Positions 15,576 to 23,164 of a stretch of 30,513 nucleotides of DNA are shown here, piece by piece. This DNA comes from CAYQMF01 sp964418595 (GTDB lineage Bacteria > Planctomycetota > UBA1135 > UBA2386): NCBI GenBank assembly GCA_964418595.1, contig CAYQMF010000081.1, positions 1 to 30,513 of the forward strand, given 5' to 3'. The translations under genes and the position numbers were made by a program. The notes beneath the pieces are model-generated. The model saw only the letters and a program-made list of their open reading frames with translations. It was not told where the DNA came from and searched no databases. Position 1 is the stretch's first letter; each line of letters starts with the position of its first letter.

Positions 15576-16832
15576 TCAGCCGCGCATCTGCTTGAGCCGG
15601 GCGATCGCGCCGAGCACGTTGCCGGCGGGCGCGGCGCGGCTGCCCGCGATCGACTGCGCCACGCCGCTCGCGGGCAGCGCGTCCGTCGGCGCCGGCGCGC
15701 TGCGCTCCGGCGCCGGCGCTGCCGGCGGCGAGGGCGCACGCTCCGCCGCGGTCGCGGGGCCGCGAGCGACGTTGCTGGTCAGCGATGCGAGTTCACGTCG
15801 CACCGCGGCGAGCGCCTGCTCGATGCTGGTGAGGTCGACCTTGGCTGCTGCCGGGGCGGGTGTCTTCGCGAGGGCTTGTTCCATCCGCGCCGACAGAGCC
15901 TCCAGGCTCTCGCGCACGTGGCGGCCGTGGGTCGCGACCTGGGCTTCGTACGAAGTGTTCGCAGCCTGCAGGCGCGCCTCGACGACCCCCGACAGGGAGT
16001 CCTGGAGCTTGCTGAGTCCGGTGTCCAAGGAAGCCCGCATCTGTTCGAGCCGTGCGCCGGTTGTGGTGCCTGCTTCGGCGAGGTCGTCGAGGCCGTGCTT
16101 GTGTTCGCCGAGCGTGTGCAGGACGTCGGCCAGTTGCCGCGTCATCTCCATGAGCGGCGTGCCGAACGAGCGGGTCGCCTTGGTGAGCGTGACGATCTTC
16201 TCGTCCAGCCGCTTGAGCTCGAAGCGGACGAACTCCATTTCGTCGCCGGACGCGGGCTGTTCGCTCCGGCGCGCCTCCGCCTCCTGGAGGGTCCGGGTGA
16301 CCGACTCGACGTTGCTCATCATCGAGCCGATCAGATCCTGGCCCTGGTTCAGCCGTGCGATGTAGCCGTGCAGGCGCCCTTGGCGGCGCGCGGCGCTGCC
16401 CAGCCCGACGAACAGGAGCCCCAATGCCAGGAGGTGGATGGGGGCGAGGCCGATGCGCTCGAGGATCGCGATCGCGGGCTCGAGTGCGGTCGAGTTGGCG
16501 AGCGTGAGCACGATTCCAACCGTGCCCGCGAGCGCAGCCACCGTACCGAGTCCGGTCCAGGTCCAGGCGGCGATGACGCGCGCCCTGCCTTCGATGGGCG
16601 CGGCGGGCGCGACCGCCTCCAGGGGCAGGGCGGCACCTGGCGCGTCGACCCCCTCGACCTCCGCGAGGAGCGCATCGGCATCCGCGAAGTCCACGCCTTC
16701 GCCGTCGTCCAGCAGCTCCAGATCGTCGAGGCTCTCGCCCTCGTCGAAGCTCGCGCTGGAGTCCGGATCGACCTGAAACACCGGCGACGCGTTCAGGGCG
16801 TCCTGGTCCCTCACAACTGGCTTCCTGGTCAT
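15576..16832 (-). CDS. Two-TM protein with acidic N-terminus and long coiled coil, function unknown
   Basis: 418 residues from the ATG at 16832. An acidic, probably disordered N-terminus (about 22-65; ESLDDLELLDDGEGVDFADA) is followed by two TM segments (about 91-112 and 131-148) with a short loop. This places both ends in the cytoplasm. Residues of about 150-360 are heptad-like helix: LIGSMMSNVESVTRTLQEAE, FELKRLDEKIVTLTKATRSF, MEQALAKTP. An Ala/Pro-rich linker then leads to a short C-terminal helix (NVLGAIARLKQMRG). The layout recalls membrane-tethered coiled-coil organisers, but I recognise no family. It converges with the repeat-protein gene (32 bp between stops, no hairpin seen). GAGGAG lies unusually far (about 22 bases) upstream of the ATG. 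Confidence 0.75.
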   Translation of the reverse strand: MTRKPVVRDQDALNASPVFQVDPDSSASFDEGESLDDLELLDDGEGVDFADADALLAEVEGVDAPGAALPLEAVAPAAPIEGRARVIAAWTWTGLGTVAALAGTVGIVLTLANSTALEPAIAILERIGLAPIHLLALGLLFVGLGSAARRQGRLHGYIARLNQGQDLIGSMMSNVESVTRTLQEAEARRSEQPASGDEMEFVRFELKRLDEKIVTLTKATRSFGTPLMEMTRQLADVLHTLGEHKHGLDDLAEAGTTTGARLEQMRASLDTGLSKLQDSLSGVVEARLQAANTSYEAQVATHGRHVRESLEALSARMEQALAKTPAPAAAKVDLTSIEQALAAVRRELASLTSNVARGPATAAERAPSPPAAPAPERSAPAPTDALPASGVAQSIAGSRAAPAGNVLGAIARLKQMRG

Positions 16833-17277
16833 CTCGTGATCCGCTACCCTCTTCTCCTCAGTGTCGGAATCATCGGCATTCGCCCTGCTGCAACTGTGGC
16901 ATCCCGCTGCCTGGGCCGAGGTCCGGGCGGACCGGGGCCTCGGCTGCAAGGGCCGCGAATTGTTGCGTCGCGCACAAGCCTGGCGAGGCGTGCGATCTCG
17001 CGACGCCTGCGGAATCCGCAACGCCCGAGCGGCCCTGGAAGCCCCAAACGACATCATCGCCGGCGGCCCCTTCTGGTCGTCGCGTCAGCGACGACATCGA
17101 CCCCTTGGGTTGCGGCCGTCGGCTGCGATGGCTGTCGACGCTGGCATCGGCGGTCCTTGGTCACGTCTCGAACCGGGCACTTCGGATCTTCCCGAAGAAC
17201 CTCGCCGGTTCACCATGTGGACGCCCTCCGCGGTGGTCCGTTCCGTCTCCGACTGAACCCCGTCGTCCACCGAGACC
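16833..17277 (+). other. Gene-free divergent region containing two inverted repeats upstream of ptsI
   Basis: 445 bp between the coiled-coil gene (minus) and ptsI (plus). An open frame on the plus strand (16861-17256) has poor codon use for this genome and no recognisable domain, so I do not call it. Two inverted repeats stand out. One is a perfect 8-bp stem with a GTCA loop (17076-17095). The other is nested, with a 7-bp outer stem (17170-17176 with 17205-17211) around a 6-bp CTTCGG/CCGAAG stem (17180-17197). Neither is followed by a T-run. They lie where a ptsI leader would be. Confidence 0.4.
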
Positions 17278-19053
17278 ATGTCGCGTGAGCTCAAGGGTGT
17301 GTCCGCGGCGACGGGGATCGCGATCGCCCCGATCGTGCACTTCCACACCGACTTCGACCACATCCCGGTCCGTCGGATCGATGCCCAGGCCGTGGCGGGG
17401 GAGGTGGCCAGACTGGACGAGGCGATCACGGCGACGTCGCGTTCCATCCTGCACCTGCGTCACGAGCTGTCGGGCACACTCTCCGACAACGACACTCGCA
17501 TCTACGACGCGCAGCTCGCGCTCCTGCACGACAAGACCGTGCGCGCCGACCTCGTCAAGGAGATCGACGCCGAGAAGATCAACGCCGAGATGGCGTTGCA
17601 GCGCGTCGTCGCTCGCTACGAGAAGGTCTTCGAGCGCATGGAGGACATCGTCATGCGCGAACGCGCTGCCGATGTCCGCGATGTCGGCCGACAGGTGCTC
17701 GGCGCGCTGCTGGCACGCGAGCGTTCCGTGTACATCGCCGGCGGGGCCGACTACATCTTCGTCGCCGACGAGTTCCTGCCCAGCGACGCCGGCCTCCTCG
17801 ACCGGCGCCACCTGCGCGGGATCGTCACCGCGCGGGGCGGCAAGTACTCACACGGCGCGATCCTGGCCCGCTCGCTGGGCATCCCGGCCGTGCTGGCCGT
17901 CGATGAGCTGCTCCTGAAGGCGCGCAGCGGCGATCGCGTGATCCTCGACGGCGACGCTGGATTGGTGGTGCTCCGCCCCACGGACGAGGAACTCGCTCGC
18001 TACGGCATCCTCATCCAAGAGCGGCAGGTCGTGGACCGCCGCCTGTCCGAGCTGAACGACGCGGCGGCGGTCACCAAGGATGGCACGCCGATCTGGCTCG
18101 GCGCCAACGTGGAGAGCGTGCGCGATCTGGCCCACCTCGACGGCCGCGGGATCGCCGGCGTGGGCCTGTTCCGCACCGAGTTCGCGTTCATGGAGCGCCT
18201 GCAGTTCCCGGCGGAGCAGGAGCAGTACCGCATGTACCGCTCCGCGATCGAAGCGCTCGGCGCCGAACAGGTGCTGACGTTCCGCACCCTGGACGTCGGC
18301 GGCGACAAGCCGCTGAAGTACTTCCGCACGCCGGAGGAACGCAACCCGGTGCTCGGCTGGCGCGGTCTGCGCATCAGCCTCGACTGGCCGGACATCTTCT
18401 ACACGCAGATCCGGGCCATCCTGCGGGCCGGCGCGGGCGCGCGCACGCGCATCCTGCTGCCGATGGTCACGACCCACGACGAAGTGGCGCGCTGCGTCGC
18501 CGTCGTCGAGCAGATCCGTTCCGACCTGCGCGAAGCGGGCGAGGCGCACGCGGACGAGGTCCAGGTCGGCGTGATGGTGGAAGTGCCGGCGCTGGTCGAG
18601 ATCCTCGGCCTGGTCCTTCCCCTGATCGACTTCGTGTCGGTCGGGACCAACGACCTCGTGCAGTACCTGCTGGCCGTGGACCGCGACAACCCGCGGGTGG
18701 CGGCGATGTACGACCCCTATCACCCCGGTGTGGTCAGGGTGCTCGCGCGAATCGCGGAGCTCGCGCGTGAGGCCGGCAAGCCGGTGTCGATCTGTGGCGA
18801 GATCGCCGGCGATCACTACTTCACCCCCTTGTTGATCGGGCTCGGTTTCCGCGAACTGTCCATGGGGGCGGTGTTCCTGCCCCGCGTGAAGCTGATGGTG
18901 CGCAGCTTCGATCTCGACGAGTGCCGGGCGCTGGCGCAGGCGGCGTTGCGCGCGAACAACGCCCAGGAGATCCGCAGGATGGTCCGGGAGCGTGGCCGCG
19001 TTCGCTGGGCGCAGTTCCTGAGCGAGGCGGGCGGCCCCGAGCCGGAGCGTTGA
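17278..19053 (+). CDS. ptsI: Phosphoenolpyruvate-protein phosphotransferase (PTS Enzyme I)
   Basis: 591 residues, close to the usual 570-580. The enzyme takes phosphate from PEP onto a histidine and passes it to HPr. N-terminus LKGVSAATGIAIAP is typical. The phospho-His domain has GGKYSHGAILARSLGIPAV with His192 as the phosphorylated residue; the usual motif is GGxTSH, so Tyr190 replaces Thr. The PEP-binding barrel is complete: GVGLFRTEFAFM, TLDVGGDKPLKYF, NPVLGWRGLRIS, GVMVEVPALVEI, SVGTNDLVQYLLAVDR, and SICGEIAGD with active-site Cys506. No ptsH (HPr) or EII gene is in the window. The stop is overlapped by the TTG of the SANT-repeat gene, so the two are translationally coupled. A structured leader may control expression. 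Confidence 0.95.
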   Translation: MSRELKGVSAATGIAIAPIVHFHTDFDHIPVRRIDAQAVAGEVARLDEAITATSRSILHLRHELSGTLSDNDTRIYDAQLALLHDKTVRADLVKEIDAEKINAEMALQRVVARYEKVFERMEDIVMRERAADVRDVGRQVLGALLARERSVYIAGGADYIFVADEFLPSDAGLLDRRHLRGIVTARGGKYSHGAILARSLGIPAVLAVDELLLKARSGDRVILDGDAGLVVLRPTDEELARYGILIQERQVVDRRLSELNDAAAVTKDGTPIWLGANVESVRDLAHLDGRGIAGVGLFRTEFAFMERLQFPAEQEQYRMYRSAIEALGAEQVLTFRTLDVGGDKPLKYFRTPEERNPVLGWRGLRISLDWPDIFYTQIRAILRAGAGARTRILLPMVTTHDEVARCVAVVEQIRSDLREAGEAHADEVQVGVMVEVPALVEILGLVLPLIDFVSVGTNDLVQYLLAVDRDNPRVAAMYDPYHPGVVRVLARIAELAREAGKPVSICGEIAGDHYFTPLLIGLGFRELSMGAVFLPRVKLMVRSFDLDECRALAQAALRANNAQEIRRMVRERGRVRWAQFLSEAGGPEPER

Positions 19054-19718
19054 GCGAGACCAGACGGAGCGGCGCCTGGACGACGCTCGAACTCGAGCTG
19101 ATCCGACGCAGGTTCCCCACGACGCCGCTGCACGCGCTGGCGAAGCGGCTGCGGCGGTCGGAGGCCGCTGTGCGGGATCGCGCGCGGATCCTGTTCGCGC
19201 GGCGGCCGGGCCGCTCGCCGTGGACGGAGGACGACGATCGACGGCTGCGGGTCTCGTACGGCCTGATCACGCTCGCGGATCTGGCCGTGGTCCTCGCCCG
19301 CTCGCAGCGCGACATCCAGCAGCGTGTGCGGCAGCTGCGGACCGACGTGCGGGCGCGCGTCTGGACACGCGCCGACGACCAGGCGCTGAAGCGCTGGTAC
19401 GGCGGACGTCCGACCGCCGCGCTCGAGATCTGCCTGCGCCGGCCGGGCGCCGACATCGAGGCGCGCGCCGACACGCTGCGATTGGGCCGTGACAAGCGGG
19501 TGCGAACCGAGGGCCCGCGGCGCATGCCCCGCTGGTCGGCCGCCGAGGTGGCCCGGCTGCGCCGCCTCTACCCCACCGGCGATACCGTCGAGATCGCCGC
19601 GATGCTGTCGCGTTCGACCTCGTCCGTGCTGAACAAGGCCAACCAGCTGGGGCTGGCGAAGCGACCCGAAACGCGCTCGGCAACGGGGCGACGCAACGTC
19701 GGCCGCCGCTGGGGTTGA
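19050..19718 (+). CDS. Protein with four tandem Myb/SANT-like DNA-binding repeats, TTG start
   Basis: I take the TTG at 19050, overlapping the ptsI stop (TTGA) with GGAG 5 bases before it, giving 222 residues. Four repeats of about 45 residues each begin with a Trp: W10 (GAWTTLELELIRRRFP), W58 (SPWTEDDDRRLRVSYG), W105 (RVWTRADDQALKRWYG) and W162 (PRWSAAEVARLRRLYP). Each continues with a helix-turn-helix pattern such as LAKRLRRSEAAVRDRARIL or IAAMLSRSTSSVLNKANQLG. This is the Myb/SANT three-helix pattern (W-S/T-x-x-E/D, then helix, turn, basic helix). The basic tail (RRNVGRRWG) also suits DNA binding. Probably a transcription regulator or architectural DNA-binding protein, possibly of the PTS region itself. 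No nuclease motif is present. Confidence 0.72.
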   Translation: MSETRRSGAWTTLELELIRRRFPTTPLHALAKRLRRSEAAVRDRARILFARRPGRSPWTEDDDRRLRVSYGLITLADLAVVLARSQRDIQQRVRQLRTDVRARVWTRADDQALKRWYGGRPTAALEICLRRPGADIEARADTLRLGRDKRVRTEGPRRMPRWSAAEVARLRRLYPTGDTVEIAAMLSRSTSSVLNKANQLGLAKRPETRSATGRRNVGRRWG

Positions 19719-19754
19719 GCGTCCGGGGGCGCGCGCGGCCGCCGCGCTGCGCCT

Positions 19755-19800
19755 GACCGGGGCCGTGCGGATCCTCGCTCAACTCCGCACGGGCCCCTGG
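19755..19800 (+). terminator. Strong GC-rich hairpin between the ptsI-SANT unit and the STAS gene
   Basis: A near-perfect inverted repeat: GGGGCCGTGCGGA (19758-19770) pairs with TCCGCACGGGCCCC (19783-19796) with one bulged G and a 12-base loop. It is extended by ACC (19755-19757) with GGT (19798-19800) across a bulged T. It starts about 36 bases after the SANT gene stop and ends 70 bases before the STAS ATG. There is no T-run after it, so it may be a GC-rich terminator of a T-less type, or a leader structure of the STAS operon. Confidence 0.5.
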
Positions 19801-19869
19801 TCGATGACCGGGAGGTCGCTGGCGAGGTCGCCACGCGGCGACGTCGCAAGACCTCACACGGGAACGCAC

Positions 19870-20259
19870 ATGGAAATCGTCGGGAAGAAGAGCCAAGGGT
19901 TGACGGTCACGACTCTGGAGTCGGACAAGACCGTTCTGATCTCGTTCAACGACCGGAGCCTGAACTTCTACGTCACCGATTCTCTGAAGGAGACGCTCAA
20001 GGAGGCGATCAACGCGCGCATCGACGAGGGCTATCAGCACTTCGTGCTGAATCTCGACAACGTGAAGATCATCGACTCCTGCGGCGTGGGCCTGATCATC
20101 GTTGCCAACAACGTGATCACGTCGCGGAACACGCACCTGTATCTGTGCCACGTGAAGCCGTTCATCGTCAAGATCTTCGAGATCATGCGGATCGCGAAGC
20201 ACCTGGCGATGTTCCCCACCGAAGACGCGGCGCTGAGCGCGGTCAAAGCGCCGAAGTGA
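19870..20259 (+). CDS. STAS-domain protein (anti-sigma factor antagonist type)
   Basis: 129 residues from ATG 19870; the frame is open upstream but contains the hairpin, and the family begins near this ATG. The STAS fold is evident: LTVTTLESDKTVLISFN strands, then VLNLDNVKIIDSCGVGLIIV, where Ser70 in the DSCGVG loop matches the phosphorylatable serine of SpoIIAA/RsbV (DSSGLG type). CHVKPFIVKIFEIMRI follows, the helix before the last strand. The N-terminus is slightly longer than in SpoIIAA. The histidine kinase gene starts 7 bp downstream, and no SpoIIAB-type anti-sigma kinase is in the window, so what phosphorylates it is unknown. It may feed the three ECF systems or work with the adjacent two-component pair (inference). 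Confidence 0.85.
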   Translation: MEIVGKKSQGLTVTTLESDKTVLISFNDRSLNFYVTDSLKETLKEAINARIDEGYQHFVLNLDNVKIIDSCGVGLIIVANNVITSRNTHLYLCHVKPFIVKIFEIMRIAKHLAMFPTEDAALSAVKAPK

Positions 20260-20266
20260 GCCCGTC

Positions 20267-21403
20267 GTGACGCGCCTCGAGAGCGCGGAGGCCATCGGCG
20301 TCGTCGGGCCGACGCCCGCCGTCGAACCGCGGCGGGTCGCCAGCGTCGCCGACATCACGATGGTGATGAACGGCCTGATCTACTCCGACCTCACGGGTCG
20401 GGTGACGCTGTTCAACCCGGCCGCCGAGGCGATGCTCGGCGTGGGCGCGTTCACGGCGATGTCGAGGACGTTGTCCGGACTGCGCGGCACCAGCGAGTTG
20501 ATCGATGCGGTGATCGTCGATCAGGCTGCTGCGCTGCAGGGCGATCGCGTCGAGCGCGTCGTCGAGGTCCACGACTCGGCGCACGACCTCCGTTACTTCC
20601 GCGTGGACAGCGCCGTCATCCGCGACCGCGCGGGCAGGCCGGCAGGCGTGCTCTCGGTCCTCGACAACGTCACCGAGGACCACAAGCTCGATCAGCGCCG
20701 CAACCAGTTCTTGTCGATCGTCGCCCACGAGCTGCGCACGCCGCTGACCGGCATCAAGACCTTCTCGACGATGCTGGCGAAGGGTCGCCTCGGCCCGCTG
20801 GTGCCGAAGCAGCAAGAGGTCATCGACTCCATCCGCGAACAGTCGATCCGGCTCGAACAGCAGATCGACAAGCTCGTGAACCTGGGGTCGCTGGAGGCCA
20901 AGGAGCAGGCGCAGGATCTCGCTGTCGTCGACCTCGTCGAGGAGGTACGGGCGGCCACGGCGCCGCTGGCGCGGGTGGCGATCGACAAGTCGCTGGCCTT
21001 CGTGCTCGACCTCCCGGAGCATCGTCTCGAGGTTCGTGCCGATCGCAGCGGGTTGCGCCGCGCGACCCAGGCCTTCGTGGAGAACGCCATCAAGTTCACG
21101 CGGCCGGGTGGGCGCGTCCGCGTCGCGGTCGAGGTGGATGCGGACCGCGCGAACCTCATCGTGGAGGACGACGGGATCGGGATCGACCCCCGCTATCACC
21201 GGCGGATCTTCGAGAAGTTCTTCCAGGTCGAGGATCCGCTCACCCGCCATCACGGCGGCGCCGGCCTCGGGCTGTTCGTTGCCAGCGGCATCGTCGAAGC
21301 CCATGGCAGCCGTATCGAGGTGACCAGCGAGCTGGGCCGGGGCGCGAAGTTCGCATTCGGACTCCGGCTGCACGCCCAGAATGTCGACAAGTCCCCTGGC
21401 TAG
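20267..21403 (+). CDS. Soluble PAS-domain sensor histidine kinase
   Basis: 378 residues from a GTG start. No TM segment is seen, so the sensor is cytoplasmic. A PAS-like domain covers about residues 30-135 (MNGLIYSDLTGRVTLFNPAA, then AGVLSVLDNVTEDHK). The dimerisation/phosphoacceptor helix has FLSIVAHELRTPLTGI with His154. The ATPase domain carries the N box FVENAIKF (Asn273), the G1 box VEDDGIGIDP, the F box IFEKFFQVEDP, and the G2 box GGAGLGLFVASGIVEAHG. All elements needed for autophosphorylation are present. It lies between a STAS gene and a single-domain response regulator, its likely partner, with spacings of 7 and 18 bp, so one operon is probable. The signal sensed by the PAS domain cannot be read from the sequence. 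Confidence 0.92.
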   Translation: MTRLESAEAIGVVGPTPAVEPRRVASVADITMVMNGLIYSDLTGRVTLFNPAAEAMLGVGAFTAMSRTLSGLRGTSELIDAVIVDQAAALQGDRVERVVEVHDSAHDLRYFRVDSAVIRDRAGRPAGVLSVLDNVTEDHKLDQRRNQFLSIVAHELRTPLTGIKTFSTMLAKGRLGPLVPKQQEVIDSIREQSIRLEQQIDKLVNLGSLEAKEQAQDLAVVDLVEEVRAATAPLARVAIDKSLAFVLDLPEHRLEVRADRSGLRRATQAFVENAIKFTRPGGRVRVAVEVDADRANLIVEDDGIGIDPRYHRRIFEKFFQVEDPLTRHHGGAGLGLFVASGIVEAHGSRIEVTSELGRGAKFAFGLRLHAQNVDKSPG

Positions 21404-21421
21404 CCAAGCCCAAGAGAACCC

Positions 21422-21796
21422 ATGGAGCGCACTGTCCTGATCATCGAAGACGAGAAGCTCATCATCGTCTCCACCCAGATGGTGTTGGAGGCGGCGGGCT
21501 TCCGCGTCGAATCGGCCACGAATGGCGAACTCGGCATCAGCAAGGCGAAGGCGCTGAAGCCCGACCTGGTGCTGCTCGACATCATGATGCCCGGGATCGA
21601 CGGCTGGGAGACACTCACGCGGCTCAAGCGCGACCCCGACACCGCCTCGGTGCCGGTCATCATCTTCACCGCTCGCGAGCACACGCGCGGTCACCAGAAG
21701 AGCACCGAGATGGGGGCGGCGGACTACTTCCGCAAGCCGTTCGAGCCCGACGAGCTGATCGAGCTGGTCGAGAAGCACATGGCTTCTCAGGTCTGA
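21422..21796 (+). CDS. Single-domain response regulator (receiver only)
   Basis: 124 residues, a complete receiver domain with no output domain. VLIIEDE (acidic pocket Glu9, Asp10 and Glu11), phosphoacceptor Asp53 in VLLDIMMPG, Thr83 in IIFTARE and Lys105 in FRKPFEPDE are all in place. It is probably the phosphate receiver of the histidine kinase 18 bp upstream and works through protein-protein contact, as CheY-like proteins do, or as a phosphorelay shuttle. Given the MglA cluster a few kilobases away, a polarity or motility target is conceivable, but that is speculation. The gene converges with the CMD-like gene with 3 bp between stops. Confidence 0.93.
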   Translation: MERTVLIIEDEKLIIVSTQMVLEAAGFRVESATNGELGISKAKALKPDLVLLDIMMPGIDGWETLTRLKRDPDTASVPVIIFTAREHTRGHQKSTEMGAADYFRKPFEPDELIELVEKHMASQV

Positions 21797-21799
21797 GCC

Positions 21800-22426
21800 T
21801 CACCGGCTCGGACCTTCGATCCGGCGCAACGCCGTCTCTGCAGCCGCGTCATCGCCGAGGGCCGTCAGTAGCGCCTCGCGCAGTTGTTCGCGGGTCGCAC
21901 CCATCCGCAGTGCGCCGCGGCCGTGACCGACCATCTGCGGCGTCTGGTCCAGCGCAGCCAGCACGCCGACCGCGATCACCTCACGCGTGACTGCGGGCAG
22001 CGACGGCCGCGACAGGATCCGGCCGTACGCGACCTCGAGCACGAAGTCGCGCAGCTCGCCGTGGAAGCCGGCGAGCATTGCCTCGACCGCGTCGGTGTTC
22101 CTGCCGTACACCGCAGCGAACAGCGCGCGTCCGGCGGCCAACTCTTCCGGCGGCGTTCGCGTCCGGCCGGCCTCGATCGCCGCCGCCGGCCATTCCCGGT
22201 CCAGGATCTCGAACGCGCTGATCGAGCGCGGGAAGCCGTAGAACAGGATGCCTTGCAGCAGCCCTTCGGCCAGCAGTTCGCGCCGGCAACCGTGCGCGCG
22301 CGCCAGAACGACCGCCGCCGTGGCGCGCGGCCAGTCGCCGCGGACCACGGCCGCCTGGAGCAGGACGTTCGCGCGCACCTCCGCGGCGAGGCCCGGTCGG
22401 GCGAACAGCGCGGCGAGATCGCTCAT
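21800..22426 (-). CDS. Carboxymuconolactone decarboxylase (CMD/AhpD-like) family protein with two CMD-like halves
   Basis: 208 residues from ATG 22426. The C-terminal half has the classic CMD pattern: QMVGHGRGALRMGATREQLR followed by EALLTALG. The N-terminal half repeats a diverged version (LARAHGCRRELLAEGLLQG, then FYGFPRSISAFEIL), which corresponds to the CMD motif (GaTreEi-E-ll-x-yaGfP-a-nA). AhpD-type CxxC cysteines are absent, so peroxidase-reducing activity is unlikely; a decarboxylase or a non-catalytic role is possible. Its ATG overlaps the stop of the octanoyltransferase gene (ATGA), placing it last in the gcvT-gcvH-octanoyltransferase operon. What it does for glycine cleavage or lipoylation is not evident. 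Confidence 0.72.
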   Translation of the reverse strand: MSDLAALFARPGLAAEVRANVLLQAAVVRGDWPRATAAVVLARAHGCRRELLAEGLLQGILFYGFPRSISAFEILDREWPAAAIEAGRTRTPPEELAAGRALFAAVYGRNTDAVEAMLAGFHGELRDFVLEVAYGRILSRPSLPAVTREVIAVGVLAALDQTPQMVGHGRGALRMGATREQLREALLTALGDDAAAETALRRIEGPSR

Positions 22427-23100
22427 GCCCCTGGCTCCGCGAACTCCGCCTCCGTGGCGCCGGCGGCGTCGAGTTCTTCCGCGCTGGGGACTCCCGCTTC
22501 GGGCTCGAGACCGAGCGCCGCGCCCAGTTCGACCGCAAGGCGCGCGAGCAGCCGGTCCTCGACGGTGCGGGGGTCGACGCAGTCGGCCACCGCCCCCATG
22601 AATGGGGTTGCGCGTGGCGCATGCAGCGGAATCGAGCCGTGATGGAGGACCCGTGCGCGCGGGAGGCGGATGCGGCGCTGAGCCGAGCCCACGATCTTGT
22701 GGCCGTTGCAGGTGAGCACGAGGTCGAACGCGCCCGGCACCGCAAAGCACCACGGCGCACTGGGGCGCGCGTGCTGGGGGGCCGCGGTCGCTGGCAGCAT
22801 GCGGGTCGGCACGGCGATGTCCGCCAGCGCCCGCGCGACTCCGGTGTGGATGCGCACGTAGCTGGCCGGCACGTCACCCGGCAGCAAGTCGGCGTCGGCG
22901 GTGACGGCGAACGTGATCTCGTCGTCGTGGTAGATCGCACCGCCGCCGGTGAGCCGACGCACCACGCGATGTGGCCCGGCCAGCGCCGAGAAGGCCCGGG
23001 CATCCTGGAACCAGCCGAGCGACAGTCCTGGCGGCGACCACCGGTAGAGCCGCAGGGTCGGGGCACTTCCGAGGCGCAGCAGGGCCGCGTCGAACGCCAT
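22423..23100 (-). CDS. LipM-like octanoyltransferase / lipoate ligase family protein; N-terminus or reading frame uncertain
   Basis: 225 residues from the only ATG. The family transfers octanoyl (or lipoyl) groups to GcvH or E2 domains. Seen: VVRRLTGGGAIYHDDEITF (the RRxTGG-H substrate-site motif), CFAVPGAFDLVL with Cys118 where LipM has its catalytic Cys, and GHKIVGSAQRR with Lys135. HHGSI then follows. Cys118 favours LipM-type transferase over LplA ligase. The frame upstream of ATG reads GTLRVLTTGAGAPAWN, clearly the conserved start of LipM proteins (as in B. subtilis TWRFIDSGNASPAFN), yet it holds no ATG, GTG or TTG. A GTG overlapping the gcvH stop (23168-23166) is in another frame. Either a CTG start (23133-23131) or a one-base indel is likely. 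The gene follows gcvH directly. Confidence 0.82.
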   Translation of the reverse strand: MAFDAALLRLGSAPTLRLYRWSPPGLSLGWFQDARAFSALAGPHRVVRRLTGGGAIYHDDEITFAVTADADLLPGDVPASYVRIHTGVARALADIAVPTRMLPATAAPQHARPSAPWCFAVPGAFDLVLTCNGHKIVGSAQRRIRLPRARVLHHGSIPLHAPRATPFMGAVADCVDPRTVEDRLLARLAVELGAALGLEPEAGVPSAEELDAAGATEAEFAEPGA

Positions 23101-23164
23101 GTTCCACGCGGGCGCGCCAGCGCCGGTGGTCAGGACGCGGAGGGTTCCTCGCGCGTGGCCCGCG

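Noticed and set aside
16861..17256. A 131-residue open frame with GTG start in the ptsI upstream region
   Set aside because: No recognisable domain, many rare codons for this genome, and two inverted repeats inside it. It could still be a small orphan gene, but support is too weak.
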